Assembly: GCF_900177675.1 (NCBI RefSeq)
Contig: NZ_FXWM01000001.1
Span: 1,683,001 to 1,747,000, forward strand
DNA from: Bacillus sp. OV166
GTDB taxonomy: Bacteria > Bacillota > Bacilli > Bacillales > Cytobacillaceae
DNA length: 64,000 nucleotides
Reading direction: 5' to 3'
Part shown: piece by piece, positions 15,422 through 23,840 of the stretch
Layout: the number at the start of each line of letters is the position of its first letter
Position numbering within the stretch: position 1 is the first letter of the stretch
Program-made: the position numbers and the translations under genes
The notes under the pieces: generated by a model
Told to the model about the DNA's origin: nothing
The model's input: the letters and a program-made list of their open reading frames with translations, nothing else
Database searches by the model: none

Positions 15422-16810
15422 GTGAAAGAAAAAGACACTGTACTAAAAATCATCGATTATGTCGGTGGTAAAGAGAACATTAAGAAAGCTTGGCATTGCA
15501 TGACTAGGCTGCGTTTTGATTTGTATGATCAATCTTTAATAGAACATGATAAAGTTAAACAATTGCAAGGAGTTATCGGAGAACAACTACAAAGCGATCA
15601 ATATCAAATCATAGTTGGTACAAATGTACAAAAATATTATGCAGTTTTGACAGAAGAACTAGGGATGGACGGAGAGCAAGAAAACGAGCAAGAAATTGAT
15701 AAGAAAAAAGGTTTCTTCGGACGATTATTTGATGTTGTGTCAGGTGTATTCGGTCCAATTGTTCCCGCAATAGCTGGTGCCGGGATGCTCAAAGGGGTTA
15801 TTGCTGGTCTCATTGCATTAAAAATATTATCTGCGGATACTGAAACAGTAAAAATTTTAGACTTGGTAGCAAGCAGCGTCTTTTATTTCTTACCATTTTT
15901 CCTAGCTGCTTCAGCAGGCAAAATTTTTAAAACCAACCAATATCTTGCCATTGCCATTGCAGCTGGATTTATGTATCCAACCTTAAATGATGCGGCTAAA
16001 TTAGGTGAGATCAGTCAATTTCATTTTCTTGGTTTACCAATTCCAGTCATTAATTATGCAGGTAATGTTATTCCAGTCATTTTATCTGTTTGGGCATTAA
16101 GTTATATTCACAAATGGGTGGATAGGTTTATGCCTAACATTTTAAGAACTGTATTTACACCAACATTAACTTTATTTATTGCTATCCCTTTTGCGTTAAT
16201 CGTATCTGGACCATTGGGTAGTTACGTAGGAAAAGGAATCGCTTTCATGGTTGAAGGATTATTTAATATTTCTCCTATCTTGGCAGGTGTTGTGATGGGT
16301 GCAACAAGACCAATTGAAATTGTATTTGGTGTGCACCACGCAATAACTCCAATTGCGCTTCAAAACTTCGCCGATAAAGGATTTGACATGCTAATGCCTA
16401 TGATGTTTATGACAAACATGGCGATTGCAGGTGCAACCTTTGCGATGTTTTTCAAAGCTAAAAGCAAAACGGAAAAAACTATTGCTCTTTCGGCAAGTGT
16501 TTCTGCTCTTCTAGGGATTACAGAACCAGCTTTATTCGGTGTACTAATTAAAAATAAGAAAGCCTTTATCGCATGTACGATTGGTAGTGCAGTAGCTTCC
16601 ACATTTTTTGCTACAATGGGTGTTAGAATTTATGGTTATATCCTTTCAAGTATTGTGAGTTTAGTGGCTTATGTTGGACCATATTTTCCGTATGCATTAA
16701 TTGGAATCGCAATTGCAATAGGTAATTCGTTCGCAATTACTTATATTCTTGTAAAAAAAACAGTAAATAGCGAATCACAAAACGTTAGTGTTTTGAAGAA
16801 AACTAGTTAA
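15422..16810 (+). CDS. PTS EIIBC component, glucose/beta-glucoside (bgl) superfamily
   Basis: A 462-residue membrane permease that imports and phosphorylates a sugar or sugar derivative. The N-terminal EIIB domain carries the phosphorylated Cys26 in AWHCMTRLRF. A linker (about 85-100) leads into the EIIC domain with some ten hydrophobic segments and the motifs GPIVPAIAGAGMLKG, GATRPIEIVFGVHHAITPI (substrate-site His) and LLGITEPALFGV. There is no EIIA domain; a separate crr-like EIIA is encoded at the end of the operon. The start is GTG, with AAGGGGATG upstream. The kdgA-kdgK context suggests the substrate ends up as KDG, unusual for this PTS family. Confidence 0.88.
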   Translation: MKEKDTVLKIIDYVGGKENIKKAWHCMTRLRFDLYDQSLIEHDKVKQLQGVIGEQLQSDQYQIIVGTNVQKYYAVLTEELGMDGEQENEQEIDKKKGFFGRLFDVVSGVFGPIVPAIAGAGMLKGVIAGLIALKILSADTETVKILDLVASSVFYFLPFFLAASAGKIFKTNQYLAIAIAAGFMYPTLNDAAKLGEISQFHFLGLPIPVINYAGNVIPVILSVWALSYIHKWVDRFMPNILRTVFTPTLTLFIAIPFALIVSGPLGSYVGKGIAFMVEGLFNISPILAGVVMGATRPIEIVFGVHHAITPIALQNFADKGFDMLMPMMFMTNMAIAGATFAMFFKAKSKTEKTIALSASVSALLGITEPALFGVLIKNKKAFIACTIGSAVASTFFATMGVRIYGYILSSIVSLVAYVGPYFPYALIGIAIAIGNSFAITYILVKKTVNSESQNVSVLKKTS

Positions 16811-16971
16811 TTATTGATTTGCAACCATTAGATGTGTCCCAAATGGAATCATGTTTGTTAATCAAGACAAATAAACAAGTCGTTTTATAGGCTATAATGA
16901 TGCTTGACTGCTTTTAGGTGGTCAAGCATTATCTTTACGAAAACCATAAGAAACAATTATAAGGTGATCAT

Positions 16972-17628
16972 ATGAAAAAAATTTCAATATTAAATAAATT
17001 AGTGAGTAGTGGTGTAATTGCAGTTATAAGAGCAGCTTCGAATAGTGAAGCTTTAAGTGTAACAGAAGCAATTATTAAAGGTGGATTTACTGGATTGGAA
17101 GTAACCTTTACAATACCACAAGCTGAAGATTTAATTCGTGAATTAAAGGACAAGTATGCAAACAATGAGGATATTGTAGTTGGAGCTGGTACAGTTTTAG
17201 ATGCTACTACAGCAAGAATTGCAATTATGGCAGGGGCTGAGTATATCGTTAGTCCTTATTTTGACCAGAAAACAGCGGAATGTTGTAATTTATATCAGAT
17301 CCCGTATCTTCCTGGATGTATGACTATAACTGAAATTTCCACTGCTTTAAAAGCCGGTGTTGATATTTTAAAACTATTCCCTGGTAGTGCATTTGGTCCT
17401 GGATTTGTCAGTGCAATAAAAGGACCTATGCCGCATGTTAATATTATGCCTACTGGTGGTGTAAATTTGGAGAATATGGAAGAATGGTTTGCACATGGAT
17501 GTATTGCTGTTGGAGTGGGTGGCAATTTATTCGCACCAGCTAAAACGGGAGACTTTGACAAAGTAACCTATCTTGCAAAGCAATACATAGATAAGCTTAA
17601 GATGATCAGAGGAGACAGATTATCTTAA
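16972..17628 (+). CDS. kdgA: KDPG/KHG aldolase
   Basis: A 218-residue class I aldolase cleaving 2-keto-3-deoxy-6-phosphogluconate to pyruvate and glyceraldehyde-3-phosphate; many homologues also use 4-hydroxy-2-oxoglutarate. The Schiff-base Lys134 lies in DILKLFPGSAFGP, the catalytic Glu43 in GLEVTFTIP, and the phosphate-binding region is MPTGGVNLENMEEWF. RBS AAGGTG is 7 bases upstream. The protein ends IRGDRLS, and the same bases (AGAGGAGACAGAT) recur at the end of the phosphatase gene before kdgK, part of a duplication. It acts directly after KdgK in the pathway. Confidence 0.93.
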   Translation: MKKISILNKLVSSGVIAVIRAASNSEALSVTEAIIKGGFTGLEVTFTIPQAEDLIRELKDKYANNEDIVVGAGTVLDATTARIAIMAGAEYIVSPYFDQKTAECCNLYQIPYLPGCMTITEISTALKAGVDILKLFPGSAFGPGFVSAIKGPMPHVNIMPTGGVNLENMEEWFAHGCIAVGVGGNLFAPAKTGDFDKVTYLAKQYIDKLKMIRGDRLS

Positions 17629-17763
17629 GCTGAGTTTTGACTTTAGATGCATGGTGCTGCCGTGTATCTCGATACCATACTTAGTGAATCAAAACCATTT
17701 CAAGTAGTGGTCGTGAAGCCAAGGTGGTGATTAGTTTGGCTAGTTATAATCATTTTTTGGACT
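17629..17763 (+). pseudogene. Decayed duplicate of the kdgK 5' end
   Basis: The gap between kdgA and the HAD gene aligns with the start of kdgK. AGTGAATCAAAACCATTTCA, then GTGAAGCCAAGGTGGTGATT, then AGTTTGGCTAGTTATAATCA match kdgK 18758-18837 with small substitutions and a deletion. It carries no open frame. It is the scar left when the HAD gene came to lie between kdgA and kdgK. Confidence 0.8.
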
Positions 17764-17784
17764 TTTCAATTAGGAGTGACGGAT

Positions 17785-18690
17785 ATGAAACTAATTGCGA
17801 TTGATTTGGACGGTACCCTATTGTCCCAAGATACTCTCATTACTCAGGAAAATGTGCAGGCTATTCGAAAGGCACAAAGCCAGGGGCATATCGTGATGAT
17901 ATGCTCTGGACGTGCCCCTGAAGATATTCGAGAAATCCTTAAAAAATATGAGCTTTCTTGCCCCTTGGCAGGAAGCAACGGAACGGTTGTTCAAGCTGAA
18001 GGAAAATTATTAGGAATCGTTTCAATGAGTCGGGAAAATATCATACAAATCGCAAAGAAATTAGATGACGAGAGGGCTCCTTATCGTATCTATGCCAATC
18101 AGGGAATATTTGTACCTGAAGACTGGTCGGAGCGAGTGAACCGTGACCTCCAAGGGGATACCATAAAAGTGGAAGGTCTCTCCGATGAAACCTTTAGAAG
18201 GATAACAGAACAACCACAGCAGTCTAATTTAATTAAGTATTTTCATGATTATAATGAATTGTTTGATAGAGTAGACTTGAAAATTCAAAAATTCTTTATA
18301 CTTACTTTAAATCAACAGAGAAAATCAGAGTTGACTACTTACCTTAGTAATATTTCCGGAGTTGCCACAACTTCGTCAGGACCAATGAACATCGAAGTTA
18401 TGGATAAATATGGTAATAAGGGAAATGCCCTGAAAATCGTTGCTGACTATTATGGTATTTCTATGGCGGATACCGTGGCAATTGGAGACAACTTTAATGA
18501 CATCCCAATGCTTAAAGTAGCTGGATTCTCAATCGCCATGGGGAATGCAGATACAGTAGTTAAACAACTTTGCAAAGCCGTAACACTTTCTAATGCTGAA
18601 AACGGGGTCTCATATGCCATAGATCAGTTTATACTGAACCAACAAGAGCAATATATTAATTCAGTACAGGCAATTAGAGGAGACAGATAA
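17785..18690 (+). CDS. Cof-type HAD phosphatase (class IIB)
   Basis: A 301-residue haloacid-dehalogenase phosphatase acting on sugar phosphates. Motif I is AIDLDGTLL (nucleophile Asp near residue 7), motif II CSGRAPED, motif III Lys in the GNKGNALK region and motif IV IGDNFNDIPML. The C2B cap lies between. I chose ATG 17785, with AGGAG 8 bases upstream; a GTG at 17776 is overlapped by that site. The last residues QYINSVQAIRGDR resemble the KdgA C-terminus (QYIDKLKMIRGDR), so the tail derives from a duplicated kdgA 3' end. It may dephosphorylate the PTS product so that it can enter the dehydratase/KdgK route; this is inference. Confidence 0.88.
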   Translation: MKLIAIDLDGTLLSQDTLITQENVQAIRKAQSQGHIVMICSGRAPEDIREILKKYELSCPLAGSNGTVVQAEGKLLGIVSMSRENIIQIAKKLDDERAPYRIYANQGIFVPEDWSERVNRDLQGDTIKVEGLSDETFRRITEQPQQSNLIKYFHDYNELFDRVDLKIQKFFILTLNQQRKSELTTYLSNISGVATTSSGPMNIEVMDKYGNKGNALKIVADYYGISMADTVAIGDNFNDIPMLKVAGFSIAMGNADTVVKQLCKAVTLSNAENGVSYAIDQFILNQQEQYINSVQAIRGDR

Positions 18691-19695
18691 ATGAGTAAAA
18701 TTTTGACCTTAGGTGAAATTATGCTTCGGTTATCTACTAGTAAAGATACTAGATTAAGTGAATCAAAACAATTCCAAGTTCATTATGGTGGTGGTGAAGC
18801 CAATGTGGCTATTAGTTTGGCTAATTATAACCATTTTGTATCTTTCGCAAGTAGAGTACCAAAAAATTCATTGGGACAAGCAGTAAAAAAACACTTACAG
18901 CATTTTGGAGTTTCAACCCATTTATTACTTTTTGGTGGGAATAGATTAGGGAGTTATTTCTTAGAAGATGGTGTTGGAGAACGTGCTTCTTCCGTCATTT
19001 ATGACCGTGCTAATTCTAGTTTTGCAGAAATGGATATGCTTGAATGGTCGATGGATGAGCTCTTTGACAATGTGGAATTATTCCATGTTTCAGGAATTAC
19101 TCCAGCACTATCAAGTAGCTGGGCAATGCTAACCGAAAAACTAATGAGAGAAGCAAAAAAACGTAATGTGAAAATAAGTTTTGATATTAATTATCGGGCA
19201 AGATTATGGAGTTATACCGAGGCAAAAAAGGTGTTATCAACATTGCTCCCTTTGGTGGATTATTGCTCTGCCGGAAAATTAGACGCTATTCATCTTTTTG
19301 GGATTAAAGAAAAAAGTATTAATACAGATAATGCCTCTTATTATTACGAACAAATGAGTGAGCTTTATCCTAACATTGAGGTGTTTTATTCAACTTTGAG
19401 AGAAATAAAATCAACTAGTGACAATTCTTTGGTAGGAACAATTTGGAATAAAGGTATTTTATATACTTCGAAAAAACACTATATTTCACCAATTATTGAT
19501 CGTGTTGGTGGGGGAGATGCCTTTTCAGCAGGTGTTTTACATGGATTACTCACAAAAAAAGATTATGATTATACTGTATCATTCGCAACTGCTGCTTCAG
19601 CATTGAAACATACAGTTTATGGAGATTGTAACCAATTTTCCATAGAAGAGATTGAAGAATTTATGAATCGTAAAAATCAAAGAATTATACGGTAG
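18691..19695 (+). CDS. kdgK: 2-keto-3-deoxygluconate kinase (PfkB family)
   Basis: A 334-residue sugar kinase making KDPG from KDG. The PfkB/ribokinase signatures are the N-terminal LGEIMLRLS and VHYGGGEANVAISLANY and the C-terminal DRVGGGDAFSAGVLHG, which holds the catalytic Asp and anion hole. It begins directly after the HAD stop, with RBS AGAGGAGA inside the HAD gene. Function follows from family plus adjacency to kdgA and the dehydratase. Its 5' end is partly duplicated upstream of the HAD gene. Confidence 0.88.
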   Translation: MSKILTLGEIMLRLSTSKDTRLSESKQFQVHYGGGEANVAISLANYNHFVSFASRVPKNSLGQAVKKHLQHFGVSTHLLLFGGNRLGSYFLEDGVGERASSVIYDRANSSFAEMDMLEWSMDELFDNVELFHVSGITPALSSSWAMLTEKLMREAKKRNVKISFDINYRARLWSYTEAKKVLSTLLPLVDYCSAGKLDAIHLFGIKEKSINTDNASYYYEQMSELYPNIEVFYSTLREIKSTSDNSLVGTIWNKGILYTSKKHYISPIIDRVGGGDAFSAGVLHGLLTKKDYDYTVSFATAASALKHTVYGDCNQFSIEEIEEFMNRKNQRIIR

Positions 19696-19724
19696 ATTGG
19701 AATAAATGAGGTTGGGGTGTAATC

Positions 19725-20219
19725 ATGCTTAAAGGTTTATTAAATAAGAAAAATAGTTCTAAAATAGAGGAAGTTCTTTCACCTATATTTGGTGATGTTA
19801 TTCCATTATCGGAAGTGCCTGATCCTGTTTTTGCCCAAAAGATGATAGGAGATGGGATTGCTATTATTCCAAAGAGTGGAAAGGTGGTTTCACCGGTTAA
19901 TGGTGAAGTTATTCAGGTTTTTCCTACAAAACACGCAATTGGTATTCGGTCTAAAAAGGGGCTTGAAATACTTATCCATATTGGATTAGAAACTGTTGAA
20001 TTGAATGGAGAAGGTTTCGAGGTACTAGTTAGCAGCAATCAACATGTTAAAACAGGGGACACCTTGGCAAATGTAAATTTAGAGTATTTAAAAAGTAAAA
20101 ACAAAGACATAATCACTCCTATTATTATTACAAATATGGAGAAGGTTTTGAATGTGGAACCAAATAATAAACATGAAATAACCTGGGGAGATTTATTATT
20201 AAGTTGCAATATTAAATAA
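19725..20219 (+). CDS. PTS EIIA component, glucose (Crr) type
   Basis: A 164-residue cytoplasmic phosphocarrier. The phosphorylated His85 lies in LEILIHIGLETVEL, and the second active-site His70 in PTKHAIGIRS. It also has the Crr-type opening LSPIFGDVIPLSEVPDPVFA and the later VNLEYLKSKNKDIITP. It passes phosphate from HPr to the EIIBC encoded at the head of this operon, which lacks its own EIIA. It is the last gene of the operon, 29 bases after kdgK, with RBS GTTGGGGTG. Confidence 0.92.
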   Translation: MLKGLLNKKNSSKIEEVLSPIFGDVIPLSEVPDPVFAQKMIGDGIAIIPKSGKVVSPVNGEVIQVFPTKHAIGIRSKKGLEILIHIGLETVELNGEGFEVLVSSNQHVKTGDTLANVNLEYLKSKNKDIITPIIITNMEKVLNVEPNNKHEITWGDLLLSCNIK

Positions 20220-20313
20220 AATGTTTGGGATTTTTTGAGGTATTGTTCAACTGAAGGCGTGCAAGTGCAAGGATTTATTATGGCATTTTTTTTGTAAAAA
20301 TAAGAATGTGAAA

Positions 20314-20408
20314 AATTGTACTTAAACTAAAGGGGTGCTTTACTTCAATAACGAGTAGAGCCTTTTCTTCTGTTGTTCCACTAACGTAAGCAGGTTAGTT
20401 GAAGAAGA
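20314..20408 (+). repeat. Island repeat, copy B (best preserved)
   Basis: ATTGTACTTAAACTAAAGG and GGTGC form the left block, and CTAACGTAAGCAG plus GTTAGTTGAAGAAG the right block. The outer AACTAA and TTAGTT are complementary, so a transcript could fold end to end. The middle differs between copies. Six copies lie in the island and none was noticed outside it. It is probably a mobile or expanding extragenic repeat of the bcr/MITE type. Confidence 0.7.
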
Positions 20409-20466
20409 CCTTGAGTATGATAATTACTTAATAAGGATATTGTAAGAAGAAAAAGGAAAAATAATA

Positions 20467-20913
20467 ATGATTGGACTTTTTATCGCAATTATCATATTTA
20501 ATGTGCTTGCTTTCAAAACTAATAAGAATTTATCGGCAAAACAAATTGCTCATATCTGGTCATTTACAACTGCATTTCAAATGTCTTTAGATGCTTACAT
20601 AGATTTGAAATATCATGCATACTGGTATTTTACTAAAAATGTGGATTGGGCAGCATTACCAGCCAATACTATGTTACTTCCACCTGTAAATATGATGTTT
20701 TTGAATTGGTATCCTTTTAAAAGTTCCTTAATTAAACAAATACGTTATTTTATCTATTGGGAAGTATGTTTGTTAACCTATGAATCCATCACCCTATTGC
20801 CCGAACCTTGGGGATATTTTCATTACGGATGGTGGAATTTAGGATATTCAGCAATTATTAATCCTATCTTGCTTGTTATTTTATTGGTTTATTACAAGAG
20901 GTTTGTAAACTAG
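20467..20913 (+). CDS. CBO0543-like membrane protein
   Basis: A 148-residue membrane protein with four to five hydrophobic segments. Conserved-looking motifs are SLDAYIDLKYHAYWYF, VNMMFLNWYPF and PEPWGYFHYGWWNLGYS. This Trp/Tyr-rich pattern matches the CBO0543 family of bacilli and clostridia, whose function is unknown. It begins with ATG after AAAAAGGAAAAATAAT. It lies alone between repeat copies B and C and is probably a passenger gene of the island. Confidence 0.65.
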   Translation: MIGLFIAIIIFNVLAFKTNKNLSAKQIAHIWSFTTAFQMSLDAYIDLKYHAYWYFTKNVDWAALPANTMLLPPVNMMFLNWYPFKSSLIKQIRYFIYWEVCLLTYESITLLPEPWGYFHYGWWNLGYSAIINPILLVILLVYYKRFVN

Positions 20914-20924
20914 AATAGCATGCA

Positions 20925-20996
20925 TGTTAAACTAAAGGGTGCGATGCTTTAACAAGGCATCACCTTTTTTGGTTTTGATTAACGAAGCAGATTGTG
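20925..20996 (+). repeat. Island repeat, copy C (3' end missing)
   Basis: TTAAACTAAAGGGTGCGATG opens the copy and TTAACGAAGCAGATT closes it. The usual TTAGTTGAAGAAG end is lost because copy D begins at once. Confidence 0.6.
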
Positions 20997-21098
20997 AAAG
21001 ATTGTACTTAAAGTAACGGGTGCAAGAGTTTAACAAGGTGTTGCAGTAGCAGCATCTTTTTTCTTATTGAGCTAACGTAAGCAGTTTAGTTTAACAAG
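20993..21098 (+). repeat. Island repeat, copy D
   Basis: GTGAAAGATTGTACTTAAAG and TAACGGGTGC on the left; GCTAACGTAAGCAG and TTTAGTTTAACAAGG on the right. It is tandem with copy C. Confidence 0.65.
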
Positions 21099-21181
21099 GA
21101 ATTAGTAGAAGAAGGAAAAAATGTCCATTATGTAGAAATTTATATTCTGCTTTAATATAAAATTAAGAAGAGGTATCTAAT

Positions 21182-21307
21182 ATGGAAAGTAAACACTGGA
21201 CGATAGTTTATAGGCTTGCTGTTGTTGGCATTTTGATTTATATTGCTACTCGATTGAATCTATTAATTGACTTAACAAGAGTCTTGATTGAATCTTATTC
21301 GAGTTAA
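21182..21307 (+). CDS. Small single-helix membrane protein
   Basis: A 41-residue protein with one membrane helix (IVYRLAVVGILIYIATRLNL) flanked by MESKHWT and a C-terminal LIDLTRVLIESYSS. RBS AAGAAGAGG is 8 bases upstream and a terminator follows, so it looks like a real small gene. No function is known. It lies between repeat copies D and E in the island. Confidence 0.5.
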   Translation: MESKHWTIVYRLAVVGILIYIATRLNLLIDLTRVLIESYSS

Positions 21308-21311
21308 TATT

Positions 21312-21341
21312 TAAAGGCATTTCATATGGGATGCCTTTTAT
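21312..21341 (+). terminator. Terminator after the small membrane protein
   Basis: AAAGGCAT / ATGCCTTT with loop TTCATATGGG, followed by TATAAGG. The T tract is short. Confidence 0.6.
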
Positions 21342-21401
21342 AAGGAAAATATCGTTGTTACAATTTGATTAATTACCATATTAAAAGAATATTAAGTTTG
21401 T

Positions 21402-21489
21402 GAAATATTGTACTTAAAGTAACGGGTGCGATTGTTTAATAAGAACATTCGCTTTTCTTGTTCAGCAACGGGAGTTTAGTTGAAGAAGG
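21402..21489 (+). repeat. Island repeat, copy E
   Basis: GAAATATTGTACTTAAAGTA then ACGGGTGCGA on the left; CAACGGGAGTTTAGTTGAAG on the right. Confidence 0.65.
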
Positions 21490-21529
21490 AATAGACGAGT
21501 TTGCATCTTTTATTGGCAGTAACATTAAC

Positions 21530-22020
21530 CTAAAAAGGTTTCTTAAGAACATACTTAAACAAATATGGCAGCTTATTAAAATCAAACGATCCCTGCAAGT
21601 GCAAGTCAGGAGGAGGGTATTTATATGTCTTTAAGTGCGTGTGAGTTATTAACTTCACTTCAGGTCCATAAGAAATCCGATATGTCATTCGGTCCTTCCC
21701 TACTTGAACATGGTGTCCGCCATCGTCAAGCTCGATTTCAAATGTAATCTCCAATATTAAGCCACGGAAGCCATTTACTCTTCTTGTTTCAATCACTTCA
21801 ATTAACCATGGAGAGACTTGAGGTGAAAAATCCTTTAAAATCTTCGGATAATAATACTTATTCAAATCTTCTCTGATATAAGGAGTAAGCAAATTCATAA
21901 GCATATCCTGTAAACGAAGTTCTTCGGAATCTTGAGTTGGTTATCTGCGGAAGCGGTTGTTGTTTGAAAAGAAGTAATAGCAAGAAAGGATAGTATAAAA
22001 GCGATTAGCATCTTTTTCAT
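21530..22020 (-). pseudogene. DUF3888-type secreted protein, frameshifted
   Basis: The minus-strand gene starts at 22020 with a clear signal peptide (MKKMLIAFILSFLAITSFQ, cleavage after ASA). After ADNQ the frame breaks. Adding one A at about 21936 restores QTQDSEELRLQDMLMNLLTP, which continues into the long open frame to 21530 with ETRRVNGFRGLILEITFEI and VGKDRMTYRISY, typical of DUF3888 proteins. Reconstructed length is about 163 residues. Function is unknown. It is another one-base break inside the island, so either decay or assembly error. Confidence 0.7.
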
Positions 22021-22088
22021 TCTTTTTAATACACCTCTTTTCAACTATTTAATTTATTATTACCTTTTTTGAATAGGGTATGTGCTTA

Positions 22089-22176
22089 TTGAACGGGTGC
22101 GTTACCTTAGAAACCATTCTGCTGCTTCGGCAGCCTTCTTTTGTTGTTCCACTACCGGAGCAGGTTTATTGAAGAA
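22089..22176 (+). repeat. Island repeat, copy F
   Basis: TTGAACGGGTGCGTTAC on the left; TTGTTCCACTACCGGAGCAG then GTTTATTGAAGAAG on the right. The middle contains a CTGCTGCTTCGGCAG hairpin. Confidence 0.6.
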
Positions 22177-22270
22177 GTATATAGAATATCTAAAATAAAA
22201 TAATTCTATTTTGAGATATAAGTTTGAACCAAACCAGACATTTAGCTCAAGATATAACGGGGGAAAATAG

Positions 22271-23158
22271 ATGAAATTACAACTTAGAGCTGATTTAATG
22301 CTGCTAATGATTACATTTTTTTGGGGTGGATCGATTTTACTTACAAAAATTGGTCTCGACTATCTGCAAGAATATAATTTAATCTCATTACGTTTCACTC
22401 TTGCATTTCTTTTATCAGGGATTGTATTTTACAAGCACTTAATTAAGACTGATTTTAAAACAGTAAAATATGCTTTTATATTATCGTTTATTTTGTTTAT
22501 TGTTTATGTGTTTGCGACTTTCGGTACGAAGTATACATCCGTCTCGAATGCTGGTTTTTTATTTAGTCTCACAGTCATATTTATACCATTATTATCTTCT
22601 GTATTCTTAAAACAAACGCCTGAAAAAAAAGTTGTTTTCGGAATTGTTTTATCAATAGTAGGAATAGGTCTATTAACCTTACAAAACCAATTTAAGATAG
22701 GTTTTGGTGATCTGTATTGTATTCTTTGTGCTTTATTCTATGCCGTTCATATCATGATTACAGGAGCAGTGGCTAAGCATGTAAATTCCATTTCCCTTGG
22801 AGTTTTACAACTTGGTTTTGTTGGACTGTTTAGTATTATTTTCTCTATTTTTATGGAAAAACCAAAACTTCCCGACAATTATGAGTCATGGTTTGCAATC
22901 TTGGCATTAAGTATATTTTGTACGGGAATCGCTTTCATTGTTCAAATCATTGCCCAGCAACATACCAGTCCAACCCATGCAGGTCTTATTTTTACATTAG
23001 AACCTGTTTTTTCCTCTGTTTTTGCTTTCTTTTTCACGGGTGAAACTCTCACATCTAGAGGTTATTTAGGGGCATTACTCTTATTAATAAGTGTTCTAAT
23101 TGCTGAACTAGATTTTAAAAGTTTATTAAAACTAAATTATCAGAAGTATATGGAATAG
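22271..23158 (+). CDS. EamA/DMT-family transporter
   Basis: A 295-residue inner-membrane transporter with about ten hydrophobic helices in two homologous EamA halves: the first begins MLLMITFFWGGSILLTKIGL, the second GDLYCILCALFYAVHIMITG. The motif TSPTHAGLIFTLEPVFSSVF near residue 240 is the usual signature of the second half. The substrate is unknown; such proteins export metabolites or drugs. RBS AACGGGGG is 7 bases upstream. It lies in the island and is intact. Confidence 0.88.
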   Translation: MKLQLRADLMLLMITFFWGGSILLTKIGLDYLQEYNLISLRFTLAFLLSGIVFYKHLIKTDFKTVKYAFILSFILFIVYVFATFGTKYTSVSNAGFLFSLTVIFIPLLSSVFLKQTPEKKVVFGIVLSIVGIGLLTLQNQFKIGFGDLYCILCALFYAVHIMITGAVAKHVNSISLGVLQLGFVGLFSIIFSIFMEKPKLPDNYESWFAILALSIFCTGIAFIVQIIAQQHTSPTHAGLIFTLEPVFSSVFAFFFTGETLTSRGYLGALLLLISVLIAELDFKSLLKLNYQKYME

Positions 23159-23228
23159 ATATTTTGTGAGGGTAGATGCCACCCAACAGATTAACCAGTT
23201 GTAAAAAGTTTATAGAGGAAGGATTAAC

Positions 23229-23688
23229 ATGAAAAAAGTATCTTTAGTTCCAGTCAAGACAGAGGAACGAATCTTGCTTTTAGATTACCTACTTATGGCC
23301 GATGAAAGCGAAGAAATCGTCAAGCAGTCCATAAATGATGGCGAGATGTTCTCGATTGGTTATGAGGACAAGGTTGCCGGTGTTGTATTATTTTGTTTCC
23401 ATCCGAACAACACAGAGCTTAAAAACATCGCCTTAGCCGAACAGTACCGTGGGATGGGGCTAGGCAAGATAGCATTCAAACAGGCTTTTACATTATATCA
23501 ATCAACGGGACTGCAAAAAATGATCGTCGGCACGGCGAATTCCATTATTGATAACATTGCTTTCTATCAAAAGCTGCGGATTTAGAATGGCGGAAAATAA
23601 AAGAGACTTTTTTAAAGCCTATCCAACACCGATCTTTGAAAACGGGATAAGAGCTTTAGATATGATTGTATTTGAAAAAGAGCGATGA
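23229..23688 (+). pseudogene. GNAT acetyltransferase, frameshifted near the C-terminus
   Basis: The frame from 23229 encodes a GNAT fold: MKKVSLVPVKTEERILLL, then NIALAEQYRGMGLGKIAF (acetyl-CoA loop) and NSIIDNIAFYQKL. It stops early at 23585. One extra base at about 23577 causes this. In the next frame the protein goes on as GFRMAENKRDFFKAYPTPIF and ends in MIVFEKER at 23688, exactly as expected for the family. The full product would be about 152 residues. The substrate is unknown. Confidence 0.75.
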
Positions 23689-23700
23689 TTCCTAGTTAGT

Positions 23701-23734
23701 GTCAGGCCTTCTTGCGATGTGGCCTGGCTTTTTT
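23701..23734 (+). terminator. Terminator after the GNAT pseudogene
   Basis: GTCAGGCC / GGCCTGGC with a 12-base loop, followed by TTTTTTC. Confidence 0.8.
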
Positions 23735-23840
23735 CGTATGAACGGTTCTAATTTTTTCTCAAGTTTCACAGCTTTTCTACATGCTGAATAGACTAGGTTA
23801 ATGGAAGCTTATTTAAAAAGGCATGGTGGAGGGAAAGAGC

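Noticed and set aside
20314..22176. CRISPR array
   Set aside because: The repeats are about 70-100 bases, irregularly spaced and variable inside, with genes between them. No short regular repeats and no cas genes are present.
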